NCBI GenBank assembly: GCA_024639625.1
Contig: JAHEIA010000116.1
Span: 1 to 8,249, forward strand
Origin: Chromatiales bacterium
Lineage (GTDB): Bacteria > Pseudomonadota > Gammaproteobacteria > Chromatiales > Chromatiaceae
DNA: 8,249 nt
Direction: 5' to 3'
Shown here: in pieces, positions 7,787 to 8,249 of the stretch
Layout of the letters: every line of letters begins with the position of its first letter
How positions within the stretch are numbered: the stretch's first letter is position 1
Notes under the pieces: model-generated
What the model was told of the DNA's origin: nothing
Seen by the model: only the letters and a program-made list of their open reading frames with translations
Database searches by the model: none
Made by a program: the position numbers and the translations under genes

Positions 7787-8249
7787 TTGCCTCAACCCGC
7801 GTTCGAAAAGCTGCAGCGTGGCCTTCGCCTCACGCGCACCTACTCCATCGTCAGCCTGCTTGGGATCGCCCTGATCGGTGTGCTGCTCGGCGGGTACTAC
7901 CGACATGCCGCGGTTGATTCGCTGATCCAGCAGGAGACCCGGGCGAACCGCGCGCTCGCCCGCTCCTTCGCCAACACCATCTGGCCGCGCTATGCGGGAT
8001 TTCTCGAACAGGCCGGCCGATTGTCAGCGCAGGAGCTTCGAGCACACCCGGAGATCGACGCGCTGGACGCGGTGCTGGAGGAGCAGGTTCGCGGCCTGGA
8101 CGTGGTGAAGGTCAAGATCTATTCCCAAGAGGGTCTCTTGCTCTTTTCCACCGAACGCGCCGAGATTGGCGACTTCGCCGATCGCAATCCGGGTTTTCTG
8201 AGCGCCCGCTCCGGCAAGGTAGAAAGCGAGCTCAGCTTCCGCAACAAGG
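7787..8249 (+). CDS. Membrane-anchored sensor-type protein, N-terminal part (cut by right edge)
   Basis: 154 codons are visible, with no stop before the window edge. The start is taken as TTG at 7787, preceded by GGGGAAG; a CTG at 7781 is an alternative but too close to that site. A basic N-terminus (LQRGLRLTRT) leads into one membrane segment, YSIVSLLGIALIGVLLGGYY at residues 19-38. This is followed by a likely periplasmic region with a helix (SLIQQETRANRALARSFANTIW) and then VVKVKIYSQEGLLLFSTERA, with IGDFADRNPGFLSAR next. The last part resembles PDC/Cache-like sensor domains of histidine kinases and diguanylate cyclases. The output domain lies outside the window, so the class cannot be decided. 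It is divergent from sufB with 181 bases between them. A role in regulating suf is not shown. Confidence 0.75.
   Translation, partial: MPQPAFEKLQRGLRLTRTYSIVSLLGIALIGVLLGGYYRHAAVDSLIQQETRANRALARSFANTIWPRYAGFLEQAGRLSAQELRAHPEIDALDAVLEEQVRGLDVVKVKIYSQEGLLLFSTERAEIGDFADRNPGFLSARSGKVESELSFRNK

Overview
The window looks like a chromosomal segment of a G+C-rich Gammaproteobacterium. The evidence is G+C-rich codon third positions, SufB/C/D/E sequences that follow the E. coli proteins closely, a sigma70-type promoter and GGAGG-type ribosome binding sites. A sulfur-bacterium or Chromatiales-like host is possible, but that is only an impression.

Layout, left to right. (1) Positions 1-2409, minus strand: the N-terminal 803 codons of a large secreted protein. 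It has a Sec signal peptide followed by six tandem domains of about 125-145 residues, of the DUF11/DUF7933-like 'FSKAF...STLTFTIDN' type. Its C-terminus lies beyond the left edge. (2) Positions 2410-2969: about 560 bases with no convincing gene but several inverted repeats. (3) Positions 2970-7605, minus strand: a suf iron-sulfur cluster assembly operon in the order sufB - sufC - sufD - DUF59 (SufT/YitW-like) - sufE. sufC and sufD overlap by 4 bp, and the next gene starts about 21 bp after sufD. A 247-bp gap between sufB and sufC holds two identical 57-bp REP-like palindromic units spaced exactly 100 bp apart. (4) Positions 7606-7786: a divergent intergenic region with a good sigma70 promoter for suf and a weaker one for the plus-strand gene. 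(5) Positions 7787-8249, plus strand: the start of a membrane-anchored sensor-type protein, cut by the right edge.

How the genes work together: SufB, SufC and SufD form the scaffold/ATPase complex that builds Fe-S clusters. SufE normally relays sulfur to it from the cysteine desulfurase SufS. The DUF59 protein belongs to a family linked to Fe-S maturation and cluster delivery. The usual sufS gene is absent from the cluster, as are sufA and iscR, so the desulfurase must come from elsewhere in the genome. The large repeat protein and the sensor gene have no evident functional link to suf.

I see no phage, CRISPR, transposase, tRNA or rRNA in this window and no clear sign of a wholly new system. 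The most unusual features are the sufS-less operon, the REP-like pair inside it, and the two-subfamily repeat architecture of the secreted protein.
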